Assembly (NCBI RefSeq): GCF_902806685.2
Contig: NC_048536.1
Span: forward strand, 5,890,001-5,954,000
Source of the DNA: Maniola hyperantus
Taxonomy: Eukaryota; Arthropoda; Insecta; Lepidoptera; Nymphalidae
Length of the DNA stretch: 64,000 nucleotides
Direction of reading: 5' to 3'
The number at the start of each line of letters is the position of its first letter. Within the stretch, counting starts at the first letter, position 1. Below are positions 35,701 through 46,475 of the stretch, one piece after another. Under the pieces are notes generated by a model. That model searched no databases. It was given only the letters and a program-made list of their open reading frames with translations, and was not told the origin of the DNA. The position numbers were made by a program, and so were the translations under genes.

Positions 35701-38700
35701 TTAGCTTTCAATCTGTCATTTTGTAAAACAGCAACACAGTTGTCATAATTTGACATCTCTATTATGACTTCAGCAAACTAAGCTGCCTGTCCACCCACTG
35801 AAGTGGCCCAGAGACATGATCAGCAGACCAATAGGATTATTTGAATATGATTGAATGATTAATAGTACATTATGTGTTAGTGTTACTAGTGTTACTTAGT
35901 AGTCCATGATTGAACAGTATCAGTTGGCTATACACTTGTGGCATAATAGAATTTTTTTATCCTCATCTGGGTATTAAAATTTATGCTTTGAATGTAAATA
36001 ATAAAAAATATTCTTAGTTACAAGAAAATTGGTGATCTACACAATAGGCTAACTAGAAAAAGTAACAAGCTTGCAGGCTACAGCTCCTACCTTCCGCCTC
36101 AGGAAAGTCCAAAAGTCATTTGTGGGTATGGGTATAACCTTTTATAATAAAATCCCGCAAATTATTTGGACTTACCTTTGCACAAGTTTAAAAATCTATT
36201 AAAAATATGCTCCTGAAAAAAGCATATTACACAATTGAAGATTATCTAAATGATAAAAGAGCGTGGATTTGACCTGTAGCTCGTTCCAGCAACGCACAGG
36301 ACTGCAAATATTTTTTTATACATGGCATAATCTTGTACCTATATCAAATATTTGAAAAGAGCAACCGCTGAGTTTCTTGCTGGTTCTTCTCGGTAGGAAA
36401 GGCATTCCGAACCAGTGGTAGATGCATCCGACTATTCGAAAGTACTTATTTGAATAAAAAAGATTTTTATTTTATTTTTAATGCTCATCGTGCCACACTT
36501 ATCTATATCTATCTATACTTCTATATATACTATTATATAAAGAGGTAATGTCGTTAAGTTTGTTTGTAGGGAGTAATCTTTGGAACTACTGAACCGATTT
36601 TAAAAATTCTTTCAGCAGTAGAAAGCTACATTATTCCTGAGTGACATAGGCTATACGGGATCTTTAAAAACCTAAATCCACGCGGGCGAAGCCGCGAGGA
36701 TCAGCTAGTATCATATAATATTACTTATTACTAGTATCATTATGATATAGCTATACTCGTAGGCTTTTTTATCTGAAAATATTGGACACTTTCATATCAG
36801 ATTCAGTTGCAACTGCAATTCCATAATTGTAGATTTTTGTTTCTGATATCAGATAGTTTCGGTTACAGCTAGGGAGCTCGTTAACATCCCTGAGATGACA
36901 TGCCATATCATCTGATCATCATCATTCATCAAGCACACCTATCTTCACTGCTAAATAAACAGGCAGTCTAACATAGCATTGTCACATTTTATTACCTTGA
37001 AAACTTTACTGGAGCCCAGGTTGCAGTTCTCCCTATAATAGTTGAGCTATTAAGAATTCAATTAAGCACACATTTGTTCACAGCTCTTATATTGTTTTTA
37101 CAGGGCCCAACAAATGGTGCAGGGGGTCCACAGCACTTCTACGGGGCGGGATACCCTCCTCACTTCCACCATGTCCCTCCGCACCACATGCAGCACTCCC
37201 CTCCACCAGTGTATCAGAAAGATGAGAGGACACAGCGGCAATACTCAAAACTTAAACAGAAGCTAGAACGTAAACATAATAATAGGAATAATGGTATAGG
37301 TGAGCAATATTCATATTTTTACTTCATGATGCCATGAATTCATCTACGTGGATATATTATGTTATTAAAAATCCTGTGGGAACTTTTTGATTTTTCAGTA
37401 TAAAAAGTGGCATATGTACTAAATTTTAACAAAATCGGTTAAACTGATGGGCAGTGGAAAGCTAGCAGACAGACTAAAACTTCAGACTTCAAAATCAATT
37501 CAAAATATTATTAACTAGATGATGCCCACAAACATTCATATAAATATTCATACAAATAAATTCACCAGATTCGCAATTCACCAGATTTGTGAGTTCACTC
37601 TCATACTTACACTCTACATACACTCTACTACTACGTTTATTTAATATAAACTCAAGTCATACATCGATAAACCACCCACTGCGCAGGTACAAGGTCAGAA
37701 GCCTATTAACGAAACAACAACTGTAGCTTATACAAGGATAAAAAGTACTTATCAGGAGAGCATAGTTAGTAGCATAAGAGAGGAAGGAGAGTTAAGGCAC
37801 TATTGAGATTGCGGGCATTAGTGCCCGAGAACATAAGAAGTCCTTGCATAAAGAACTTTAGGAGCCTGAATAACTTATATCAATTTTATTTTTGTTGTAC
37901 AGAGGTAAACAATTCTGGTGCAAGTACACCTTCGCTGTCGCCGCGCAAGGAGCTGAACGGGCGAGGCGGCGGCAGCGGCGGTGCGTCCTCGGGCGCGTGG
38001 TCCGAGGGCGAGGGCTCGTCGGCCGGCGCCTCGCTGCAGGGCGACGACGACAACGACACGCAGGCGCTGCTCGACCTGCTCTCTGCCACGCGGACTCCTC
38101 AGGTAACACACACATATTTGGGTTCGCCGCGCAAGGAGCTAAATGGGCGAGGTTACTAAGCTTTCGATACATTTCAATATTATTATATTATTATAATTTG
38201 TATAGTTGGATAGATTGGATGGATAGTTCTGATGGTGGTTGCTAACAGACTTCCAAACAGGAGGTGGTCCTCTTGTTTGGAAGTCGGTTAGCAAAGAAGT
38301 CAAATGTTTCACATTAATTAATACATTTTATGTATTTTATTTGTAGGTTAGCGACATGACCCCAACAAGTGCACTCGTGCAATGGAACTCCCCATTACCC
38401 GAGGGCGTCAATCTACCTAACGTCGAGCTAACTTACGATCTACTATTGGGTGATCGAGATCGAAGATATAAAGCTATATACAGCGGACCTTCACTATCTT
38501 GTCGGTTGGTATATTAGTTTTTGTACAGCATTTAAAAATAAAGTTTACTTAGTTTCTTTATTATCTTATTTTATTTGTTTTTTTTTTTTTTTTTTTCAGA
38601 GTTCGGGATCTGCGGCCTGGATGCGAGTACTCGGTGTGCCTACAGATCCGAGCGGGAGAGGTGACCGGCGCGGCCAGCGAGGCTGCAACGTTCCGTGCGC

Positions 38701-41700
38701 CCGCCGCACCGCCCGAACGCCTGCCAGCCGCGCGCGTCAGCCACCGCACGCGCGCCTCGCTGCTGCTGCGCTGGCCCTCGCCCGGCGACAACGGCGCGCG
38801 CGTCACGCATTACGTGCTGGAGATGGACTCGGGTGACGGCTTCGCGGAGCTGACGCGCCCGCGCACGCGCCAGCACACCGTCAACGGCCTGCAACCGCAG
38901 ACGCGGTATCGCTTCCGCCTCGCCGCCGTCAACGAGTGCGGCCGCGGCGAGTGGAGCGAGGAAACCGTGGTGTGGACGGCGGGCGCGCCGCCGCCGGCGC
39001 CTGGGCCGCCGCAGTTGCGCGCCGCCACCGCCACGTCTCTGGCGTTGAGCTGGGAGCGACGCGGCGAGGAGGATTTCATCCTCCAGATGGACGACGCGGC
39101 GCGAGGGCACGGCTTCCTCCCGGTCTACACCGGGTCCGAATGCGCTTACGTGTGCGAAGGTCTACGAAGAGCTACCGATTACCGTTTCCGTCTCCGATGT
39201 GAAACTGTCGACGGCCAGGGGCCCTGGTCTCCGGAGGTCTCCTACCGAACGCTGCCCGAGCGGCCGTACCCGCCCGGCCGGCCTGCGCCGCGCGGCAAGA
39301 TCCACTCGCGCACATTTCGCCTGAGGTGGGAGCCGCCCGCCGAGGACGGTGGCGCCGCGGTCGAGTCATACACGCTGGAGCTCGACGGCGGCGATGGCTT
39401 CGGCTGCGCTTACTGCGGGCCCGAGCGCGAGGCGCATTGCGACCGTCTGCTGCCCGGCACGCAGTACCGCGCGCGCGTGCGCTGCTGCAATGTGGCTGGC
39501 GACAGCGACTGGTCGCCCGCCGAGACCGTGCAGACGGAGGCCACATGCCCGGCCGCCTGCGCCGCGCCCGAGCTGCCTGCCGCGCCGCGCGCCACGCTCG
39601 CCGCAGTGCGCTGGCGCGCACCCGACTGCTCCGGCGGCGCGCCGCTCAGCGAGTACCGCCTCGACCTCGCGGATACGGACGGCCTGGTGCGCCTGGCCTA
39701 CGCCGGCCTCGACGCCGAGGCCGTCGTGCGCGACCTGCTGCCGGGCCGCGAGTACAGGGTGTGGGTGACGGCCTGCAACAGGGTGGGCGCGGGCCCGCCG
39801 TCGCCCCTGCTCAGGTTCACAACGGCGCCGGCGCCTCCTGACGCCCCGGAGGCGCCCGCTGTCCTAGTGGAGGGTCCGCGGAACGCACGCGTCGAGTGGA
39901 CCGCGCCCGCGAACAACGGAGCGCCTATAATAGATTTTCGACTCGAAATGAGCGCAACGAACGTCGACTACGCGGAGGTTTACCGGGGTCTGGATACAAT
40001 TTGCACTTTGAGCAAACTAACACCTTTCACGCCATACTTCTTCCGCGTGCGTGCCACGAACTCGGCCGGGCTTGGTGCGTGGTCCCCGGTGCGCGACGCG
40101 CTCACGCCGCGCGCGCCGCCCGCCGCGCCCGCCGCTCTGCGCCACGACGCCACGGCCGACTCGCTGCGCCTGCACTGGCGCGCGCCCGACGGCCACGGGG
40201 CCGAAGTGCTGCGCTACCGGGTGGAGGTCGACGACGCCGCCTTCGAGACCGAAGGGCCGACGCCGGAGCGGCTCGTGGAGGGGCTCGCGCCCGACACCGT
40301 GTACCGCGTGCGCGTCGCCGCGTTCAACGAGCTCGGCCTCGGCGACTGGTCGGAGGAGGCGCGTGCGGCCACGCGGCCCCGACCGCCCGCGCCGCCCGCC
40401 CTTCGCTGCGCGCAGGCCGCGCACAACCACCTGCGCCTCGAGTGGGACGGCGTCGAGGGCGCTCAGTACTGCGTGGAAATGCGCGCCCCCGATGCCCGCG
40501 AGTTCCGCCCGGTGTACCGGGGCTCCGCGCACTCGTGCAAAGTGAAGAAGCTGCGCGAGGCGACGTCTTACACGTTCCGGATACGAGCGAGCGACGAGCG
40601 CGGCGGGCGCGGCGCGTGGTCGGCGGGCGTGGCGGCGCGCACGGCGGCCGCGCCTCCGCCCGCGCCGCCCGCGCCGTCCGTGACGCTGGTGGCGCCGAGG
40701 GCCGCGCTCATCGCCTGGGAGCCCGTCGAAGACGCGGACTATGTTCTGCAGTGCGCACGCGGCAAGGAAGCCATTTTTAAAGAGGTAATTAGTATCATTA
40801 TATTAATAACTAGCTGACCCGCCCCAGCTTCGCTCGAGTGGAATTTAGAAAATCAACGTGAGGGCTGGATTTCAACAACAAATCCTGATACACGTATTGT
40901 TTTTTCATTTGTGACCGAAAACCCAGATACCAATTTTCATGGAAATACTAGTAACTTGAAAAATGACAGACTTTCATACAAACTTTCATCCCCTATTTAA
41001 CCCCCTTAGTTGTAGAATTTTCAAAAATCGTGAAATACGTATTTTTTAGGGCTCCGTACCTCAAAAGGAAAAATATAGGATATACTAGCTTATGCTCGAG
41101 ACTTCCTCCGCGTGGACTTCATTAATTTCAGACCGCTTTTTTACCCCCTAGGGGCTGAATTTTAAAAAATAATTTCTTAGCGGATGCCTACGTCATAATA
41201 GCTATATGCATTCCAAATTTCAGCCCGATCCGTCCAATAGTTTAGATCAGTCAGTCAGTCAGTCACCTTTTCCTTTTATATATTTAGATTTACATGACAC
41301 ATTTTCAAAACCTGATAGCTCTGTTGTAATATTTTAAAGTAATCAGTACCCTTGTTATAAATGCGAAAATGTGTTTGTTTGTTGCAACAGTACAACGGAT
41401 TGACGTGATTTTTTGCATGAGTATAGATAAAGACCTGGAGAGTGACATATTGTGTTACTTTTTATCCCGGAAAATAAAAGAGTTCCCACGGGACTTTTAC
41501 CTAATTCCACGCGGACGAAGTCGCGGGCATCAGCTAGTAATTCCCCTTGAGCGATGCATTTACTTACCCCGGTTTGTTGCGCGCAGGTGTACGCGGGCAG
41601 CGCGAGCCAGTTCACGCTGCAGGACCTAGAGCACGGCGCGGAGTACGCGCTTCGCGTGTGCGCCGTGCGCGCGGCGCTGGCGGGGGCGTGGTCGGGCGCG

Positions 41701-41868
41701 GCGCGGCTGGCCGTTCCCGCGGCGCCGCCGCCCGCGCGCCCGCGCCGCGCTCGAGCGCCTCGCTCGCTGTCGCCGCGCCACGCCGCGCTGCTGATGGCGG
41801 CGGGCTTCCTGCTGCTGGCCGTGCTGGTGGCGGTGCTGGTGCAGCGCCTGGTGGAGCCGCGCCCGTGA
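30984..41868 (+). CDS. FNDC3: FNDC3-type fibronectin type III protein, complete, 7 coding exons
   Basis: Coding exons are 30984-31146, 33181-33365, 37104-37299, 37903-38102, 38347-38504, 38600-40784 and 41587-41868. All introns are GT-AG and all phases agree, giving 1122 aa, close to the roughly 1200 aa I recall for vertebrate FNDC3A/B. Seen: a His/Pro/Tyr-rich N-terminus (1-150); a basic linker DERTQRQYSKLKQKLERK that resembles the conserved FNDC3 linker; nine FN3 domains (about 245-1075) with the usual W, Y/L and 'Y.f.v.a.N..G.g.wS' pattern; and a C-terminal hydrophobic helix at about 1095-1115 followed by a 7-residue tail. This layout is diagnostic of FNDC3. Family knowledge: these are tail-anchored membrane proteins of the ER/Golgi, and vertebrate members act in cell adhesion and spermatogenesis. 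The exact role in insects is not shown by the sequence. The start is the ATG in GCCATGG, with an in-frame TGA 75 bases upstream. Confidence 0.93.
31986..32141. mobile_element. GC-rich foldback element, copy 2, in FNDC3 intron 1
   Basis: GGTCGAGATGGCAATTAGGG ... GCCCGCGCTCGCCTGCAC ... GATTGCCATCTCAACCTGTC. Confidence 0.7.
32686..32760. repeat. Microsatellite (GAT)n(GAC)n
   Basis: Five or so GAT units pass directly into about 20 perfect GAC units. It is in FNDC3 intron 1 and likely length-polymorphic. Confidence 0.95.
33181..33365 (+). CDS. FNDC3: FNDC3 exon 2, His/Pro repeat
   Basis: The acceptor is ...atgctttcag and the donor is GTGAGT. It enters in phase 1 and leaves in phase 0. It encodes MMPP-type Met/Pro residues and then a low-complexity tract of about five HHQPP units. 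Such His/Pro tracts fit the Pro-rich N-terminus of the FNDC3 family. Domain structure is not expected here. Confidence 0.85.
33485..33765. mobile_element. MITE with ~65-bp inverted repeats in FNDC3 intron 2
   Basis: CTCTCTGTTACGTAATCTCA ... TTAACCATTTTGAT at the left, mirrored by ATCAAAATGGCTAACG ... ATGTGATTACATAACAGAGA at the right. Confidence 0.7.
35102..35152 (+). CDS. FNDC3: Candidate alternative first coding exon of FNDC3
   Basis: It lies in the intron between exons 2 and 3. The ATG at 35102 (context AACAATGAG, A at -3) has an in-frame TAA nine bases upstream. It opens 17 codons (MSESDPIKKACDKDTPK) that end exactly at a good donor, AAG|GTAAAA. The exit phase is 0, matching exon 3 (37104), so splicing gives an isoform of about 1023 aa that lacks the His/Pro exons 1-2. 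The upstream bases 34,880-35,090 would be promoter and 5'UTR. Start, donor and phase are seen; use of the exon is inferred. It could instead be the first exon of another gene, or chance. Confidence 0.5.
35405..35690 (+). mobile_element. tRNA-derived SINE in FNDC3 intron 2
   Basis: Same family as 56098-56443, plus orientation. It has the head GTGATAGCCTAGTAGTCAAG, box B GGGGTTCCATCCTGACA, the GCCAGCGTGGTAGACTGTGG block, and an end at GTTGATCATGATGA. A few mutations mark it as older. Confidence 0.7.
36362..36480 (+). repeat. LINE 3'-end fragment
   Basis: CTGAGTTTCTTGCTGGTTCT ... TTCCGAACCAGTGGTAGATG, ending in an AATAAAAAAG...TTTATTTTAT tail. Confidence 0.55.
36526..36716 (+). repeat. RTE-like tail, TAAAGAGGTAA variant, in FNDC3 intron 2
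   Basis: TATATAAAGAGGTAATGTCG ... GAGTGACATAGGCTATACGG ... GCGAGGATCAGCTAGTAT. Confidence 0.55.
37104..37299 (+). CDS. FNDC3: FNDC3 exon 3, conserved basic linker
   Basis: The acceptor is ...gtttttacag and the donor is GTGAGC. It enters in phase 0 and leaves in phase 1. It encodes a Gly/Pro/His stretch (HFYGAGYPPHFHH) followed by DERTQRQYSKLKQKLERKHN, which is the segment most like vertebrate FNDC3 outside the FN3 array. Because it begins in phase 0, it can accept either exon 2 or the alternative first exon at 35102-35152. Confidence 0.88.
37903..38102 (+). CDS. FNDC3: FNDC3 exon 4, Ser/Gly-rich and acidic linker
   Basis: The acceptor is ...ttgttgtacag and the donor is GTAACA. It enters in phase 1 and leaves in phase 0. 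It encodes STPSLSPRKELNGRG, a Gly/Ser tract, and the acidic QGDDDNDTQALLDLLSAT leading into FN3-1. A near-identical copy of the SPRKELNGRG coding bases lies 20 bases after its donor (see findings). Confidence 0.87.
38347..38504 (+). CDS. FNDC3: FNDC3 exon 5, first half of FN3 domain 1
   Basis: The acceptor is ...tttatttgtag. The donor is GTTGGT, which is weak but forced by phase (TGT CG|A gives Cys-Arg). It encodes the start of FN3-1 (ALVQWNSPLP ... YDLLLGD). The following intron is only 95 bases, with a strong 18-T polypyrimidine tract. Confidence 0.87.
38600..40784 (+). CDS. FNDC3: FNDC3 exon 6, 2.2-kb GC-rich exon with FN3 domains 1-9
   Basis: The acceptor is ...ttttttcag and the donor is GTAATT. 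This one exon carries 728 codons: the end of FN3-1, all of FN3-2 to FN3-8, and the start of FN3-9. Each domain shows the core Trp and a terminal 'Y.fr..A.n..G.g.wS' motif, for example YFFRVRATNSAGLGAWSP. The exon is strongly GC-rich with G/C at almost every third position, unlike its AT-rich surroundings. That removes stop codons and creates long spurious open frames on the other five frames. Confidence 0.93.
40785..41586 (+). repeat. FNDC3 last intron, built almost wholly from repeat tails
   Basis: It contains a CTAGCTGACCCG-type tail (about 40810-41035), an element beginning TAGGGCTCCGTACCTC (41047-41080), an RTE-like tail ending in a TCAGTCAGTCAG run (41090-41287) and a full CAGCTAGTA-type tail (41343-41538). 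Only about 50 bases before the acceptor are left over. These insertions split FN3-9. Confidence 0.65.
41587..41868 (+). CDS. FNDC3: FNDC3 last coding exon: end of FN3-9 and C-terminal membrane anchor
   Basis: The acceptor is ...gttgcgcgcag and the phase is 0. It encodes the second half of FN3-9 (VYAGSASQFTLQDLEHGAEY...), an Arg/Pro-rich stem, and a hydrophobic helix of about 21 residues (LLMAAGFLLLAVLVAVLV). A short QRLVEPRP tail follows, and the stop is TGA at 41866-41868. This is a typical tail-anchor arrangement, with the FN3 array on the cytosolic side in family models. Confidence 0.92.
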   Translation: MYAGSASQFTLQDLEHGAEYALRVCAVRAALAGAWSGAARLAVPAAPPPARPRRARAPRSLSPRHAALLMAAGFLLLAVLVAVLVQRLVEPRP

Positions 41869-44800
41869 CGCGCGCTGGCGGCGGCGCGCCCGCGAGCGCT
41901 CGCCCGCCTGTAGAGCGCCGCGCCGACCGCGCTCGATCCCGCCCGGGCCCGATCGAGGCGATACGTGTGCAATTATTACATTACGTAGCTCGAAGTGTTT
42001 CGCGTTGTCGAGAGAGGGTTTCGCCCGAACTCGTGCCGCTCGACCGCCCGCAGAGACGCCCGCGGCTCTCGCCTACGATTTCGCGAATCCCTCGCTTCTA
42101 TATCCCGAAAACGTCTGATATATTTATGTGTATATAGTAGATAATAAAAATTCAAATGTACGCCGCCGCCATGAGATGTCGGCGGGCGCGACGCGAAGTG
42201 ATCGCTGGCGTTATGATCGTTTGTCATATCGGTTCGGCTCGAGAACGCGACGAGAAGAGAGTTTGGCGTTCGGTGCGATGTTCGTTTTCTGTCGAAGTTA
42301 CCGACCCGGCATCCTTTACGGCCTAGACCATGGTTTTATAATTTTAGTACGGGAATATTTTATATTTAAAATTATTGTAAAATGTTATTAGAATATATAT
42401 TTTCGGGGCTGCCATTCTGAATTTTTAGGAAACGTTACGGACTTTGCCTAATCGTATCTGTAGTTTTTCACAGATCTTCGTATCTAGTCTGCGCTATTAA
42501 CTTTCGATTATTTCGTTCGCCGTATCGACTTAACGTATTATTCTTTAAATATTATTTACACGAAAACGTTTTTTATGATGGGGAATTTTTTATTTATACT
42601 CTTTTCAAAGTGTACTTCCGAATGAACTCTGTCAGGTTCGGCGCCGTATGTTTTCCATACATTTGATATTTTTATAAAAGAATCAATCGGTATGTTGCAT
42701 GTTTTTATCATGTTTAAGTATAGCGAGTTAGCAACCAAGGTGCTCTAATGTTAATGTTCTGTTGAGAGGGACATGGCCCCTCGTCTGCAACGAGTTTCCA
42801 GTGTGTGTGCTGTGATCACTTCCTTATGCGAATGAGACTGATTTTAAACGTAAATGCTTTGTGTCTATACGATTGTTCCCACTCACTGCGTGCGCGCGCG
42901 CAGCTCGGCAGCCACGCGGCCGCTGCTTGTATACTCCCGGTAATGTTATTTAACCATAATTATTATGATGTACCTTCCAAGTTTTATTGTCGATAGTGTT
43001 TAATTTGTTTTTATTAAAATAGAACATGACTTTTAATTGATGACATTATATAATACTTATAGATTAAATTGTTTATGAATTTAGAGATTATAAATTTATT
43101 GAGATTGTTACCACCCGGTGTATCGATAAGGAATTGTCAGATTTGACCTTATTTCTAAGAAATAACTGTGTTCCAAAAATAAAATGAAAAAAAAAATTTA
43201 GGACGATCCCATATTCGTGTTTGTTAATTTAATTAATCAATATATTAGGAAAATGTTAACTGACTACGATCTAATTAATTATATTTTAAATGAATTATTT
43301 TCACTGTAGGTAAGCAGAGTATCTTTTTTAATTGTATTCAATTATACGAATTATAGTAAAAAGTGCATATGGGATTTTACATTGATGTTTCTAAGTGTCA
43401 TTATTCACATATACCTACCTAAATGTTGTTTAAATTTTTGTGAAATAATGTCATTTTAATATAATAGTAACATTGAATATTGTTATCGCCTAGGCCTTAC
43501 TGCGTTCAGTGTCCGCTAGCTGAGTCGATGTAATGTTTATGTTGTCATGGACAGCCTGTTATATGCACGAATTTAAGCTTAAAATACGTCGTTAATAATA
43601 ACATTATTCTGTGATCATCTTATTCTGTTCAATCTGTATACATATTTTTTTATTATTATCAGATACATTCCTAGGTTTGTTTCTCGTTTTCAAGGGATTA
43701 CTCGTTTCTTTTTGTTTTGCGAGGAGCAGTGTCGCTTCGTGCCAATACGAGCTAAGATTAAACACGTAAGCACAGCTTACGGCATATAATATGCGATGGG
43801 GGAAGGTTAATTTTCTAAAGTTTTTATATTTATAATCCTAATATGTGCAATCTTCAATTTATTTATTTTATTGCTTAACATAAAAGTATTTATTTTTTAG
43901 AAATTATATAAAGTAAATATATTCTATAAAGTCGTGTAAATTGGAGGAATCGATGTTCCTAAATGTATTAAATGTTTCATATGGTACACCACTCGCGAGC
44001 TGAATATGTACTACAGTCAAGCATTCCAACTTTGTATTCCACTTTGTAAATAGGCCTAAAATCTACGACTTAATGTACATGTTGCTTTTATGTGGGAATG
44101 TACATAAATAACTGGCGTTTCCGAGCAGCGTGTATGTACACCACCGCACGCCAGCCGTGAACGCCGACAAAATCAATTAGGGCACGCGCACACGAGAAAA
44201 TTTTGTTTACATAACGGTTTCGTCTCTCAGTCTAAGAGCGGTTACGCACTTATCCGATTCGAGTCCGTGCAAATACTCGGACCGAACTCGGATATTGCTT
44301 ACGCACTAATCCGATCTCTGATCCAAATCCAAGCTATTCAGTGGACATCTTTGACATATCTACGTCATATGTCCGATTTGAATCCGAGGCACATCCGAGA
44401 TATTCTCACGGATGACGGAGAGTACTCGTATAGCGGAAGTCGGATCTAGTGTACTAGACGCTAGCGTAGAATGTAATAGCGGATAGTAAGTTACCATACA
44501 AATACTTCTATGACTACTTCGGAACGAATTTTCACGGATTCGGTTCGGATGTACTTAGTGCGTAATCGCCCTGAAGCTGATCTATGTCCAACCCATATTA
44601 TAGTATCTTGTTTTAACTCTACGCAAAGTCAATCTACGTTCTATGGATCGCACGCGCAGCCTGAGTCAATGACTTATGTGCGCGCAAGTTGCGACTCTAC
44701 TTTCATAGACACTGAGACACTTCGTTGAATTTTTGTAAGATACGATACTGTTGCATAGGTAGTCAAAAGTTGCTCATGTGCACGCGCGACCTTATAACTG

Positions 44801-44990
44801 TGTTGAGACTAAACGTAAAAAAATAATAATACATATTAATTAATGGGGATAACATCTCATATTGTATTTGTGTTTGAATTAGTGACGTATAACGAAATGT
44901 ATATGTTTATAATAATATAATATTTGATGATGTTATGTATACAATTTATTAAACATGGATATATCAATAAAATTATATTTTGTGTACGAT
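41869..44990 (+). other. FNDC3: FNDC3 3' untranslated/downstream region with three poly(A) signals
   Basis: There are no open frames of note. AATAAA hexamers lie at 42143, 43178 and 44966, so mRNAs could end about 0.3, 1.3 or 3.1 kb after the stop codon. The first 300 bases keep the GC-rich character of the gene and the rest is AT-rich. A MITE at 44233-44575 sits inside the longest version. Which signal is used cannot be decided here. Confidence 0.5.
44233..44575. mobile_element. MITE in the FNDC3 3' region
   Basis: AGAGCGGTTACGCACTTATC at the left and GTACTTAGTGCGTAATCGCC at the right form the terminal inverted repeat. ATCCGA and CGGAT motifs are scattered inside. It is AT/CG mixed and has no coding. 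Confidence 0.65.
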
Positions 44991-45132
44991 GAATGTTTAA
45001 TTTTTTTTTACTAAACCACCATTACCAGTTTGAAAGACCGCAATCAAATCTAGTTTCGTTAGCCAGAACATAGTCTTATTATTTTTACCAAGACTTTTGA
45101 GTCGCTCCGTCTTTACAGCAAATATTATGGAG

Positions 45133-45305
45133 AATTAGCTGATGCCTGCGATTTTGCGTACGAAGTATCCTATGATACTCCTCAACGTTTACTTTATGCA
45201 TTCAAAAAAATCACGTCGATTCATTACTTCGTTGCAGCGTGAGCGTGATTGATAAACAAACCAACTAGATAAACACTTTCGCCTCAGACTTTCGCATTTA
45301 TAATA
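45133..45305 (-). repeat. CAGCTAGTA-type tail, decayed reverse copy
   Basis: TTAGCTGATGCCTGCGATTT ... AAAAAATCACGTCGATTCAT ... GACTTTCGCATTTATAATAT, with the middle part lost. Confidence 0.5.
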
Positions 45306-45639
45306 TACCAGGTATGAGGTAGTCATACGAGTAGCTGTGTCTCGCAATTTTTTTCGTTGATGAATAAAATTCTATGATTTAAAATTGCATTACTTTTTAT
45401 TAATAAAATATCAAAACAAGTACTTACAGTATTAAATAGTGAATTGTGTACAAAAGGTAACATTATAAGAAAAGACACAAATTATTATACATTAAAGACT
45501 AGAAAAGTTTTGTACTATGAGTATTAGTTAGCTTATTTAACTAAAAACATTTTATGACTAGGCACTTAATTTCTACGTCGAACACATGATCGTAATCGTA
45601 TACCTAGATGGCGACAGTGGCCTGCACAGATCAGAAACT

Positions 45640-45765
45640 ATTGTCCACGGAGGACAAAAGTCCGTTGTTCTTTACTAGTTTTTGCCTTAGGTAGGTACCT
45701 ACTAATAACTCTTGCGTTATGCAATACAGTTCTTAGATGATCATTTTTTGTCCTCCGGGGATAAT
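45640..45765. mobile_element. Small foldback, GTCCACGGAGGACAAAA arms
   Basis: ACTATTGTCCACGGAGGACA and TTTTGTCCTCCGGGGATAAT are inverted. GTCCGTTGTT and GTCCGTCGTC follow each arm. Confidence 0.55.
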
Positions 45766-46475
45766 AGTCCGTCGTCTACGTAGGCCCTTATGGGTACTTT
45801 CCTATTCCTAAGCACGGAAAGCAAGGGTTGACTGACTGACCTGACGAACCAATAGCGTGGCGGAACACACCCCCGTCGTCACCTTACTTCGTAGTTCGTA
45901 CCACCAAAATATAGATTGATAAATTACCTACTGTGCAAGTTAAAGATCAGAGTTATTTTCACCTGGGAACAAATACTACTACAACGTTGAACGTACCTAC
46001 CTACTACTAGATATAATATAAAACATGTCATAAGTGTCGAAAAAATATGGACAGGAACAAGGCGCCTACATGGCAAGGCACGACATAATTGTGTGAACTT
46101 CCAAAAAACCAGCCAAGTGCGAGTCAGACTCGCGCACGAAGAGTTCCGTACCATTATATGAATGATGAATAATTACTTTAAAAAAATTAGGGGTAGGCTT
46201 ATTAATTAATTACTTAATATACTATTTTTGTGCTAGTCGTAATTATTGAACTTGAAATAGCTCTCCTGTAAAATCGACATTTCTCCTAGTTAGTGCCTTA
46301 GTGCAATTGTAAACTAAGCCATCGATATATTGTGCAGTTTTAGTAAATCTGTGATTGATAGGTATGTTCCGTCACTTGGCACTTCTGTATGAGTAACGCT
46401 GTATCTAGGTACCTACCTGTTGATTTGTGTGTATGATACCTAATTTTAACTTCTTAAAGTATTACAGCAGCCTAC

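Larger units (their letters stand above)
33366..37103 (+). other. FNDC3 intron 2: MITE, SINE, LINE tail and candidate alternative promoter
   Basis: This 3.7-kb intron contains a MITE with long inverted repeats (33485-33765) and a looser foldback (33978-34418, with arms around gtggaaacac). It also contains the candidate alternative exon at 35102, a tRNA-headed SINE (35405-35690), a LINE 3' tail (36362-36480) and an RTE-like tail (36526-36716). Confidence 0.6.

Noticed and set aside
39172..40780. Several 60-294-codon frames in other frames and on the minus strand
   Set aside because: They overlap the GC-rich FNDC3 exon, are Arg/Ala/Pro-rich with no domain pattern, and exist because stop codons are rare at this base composition.
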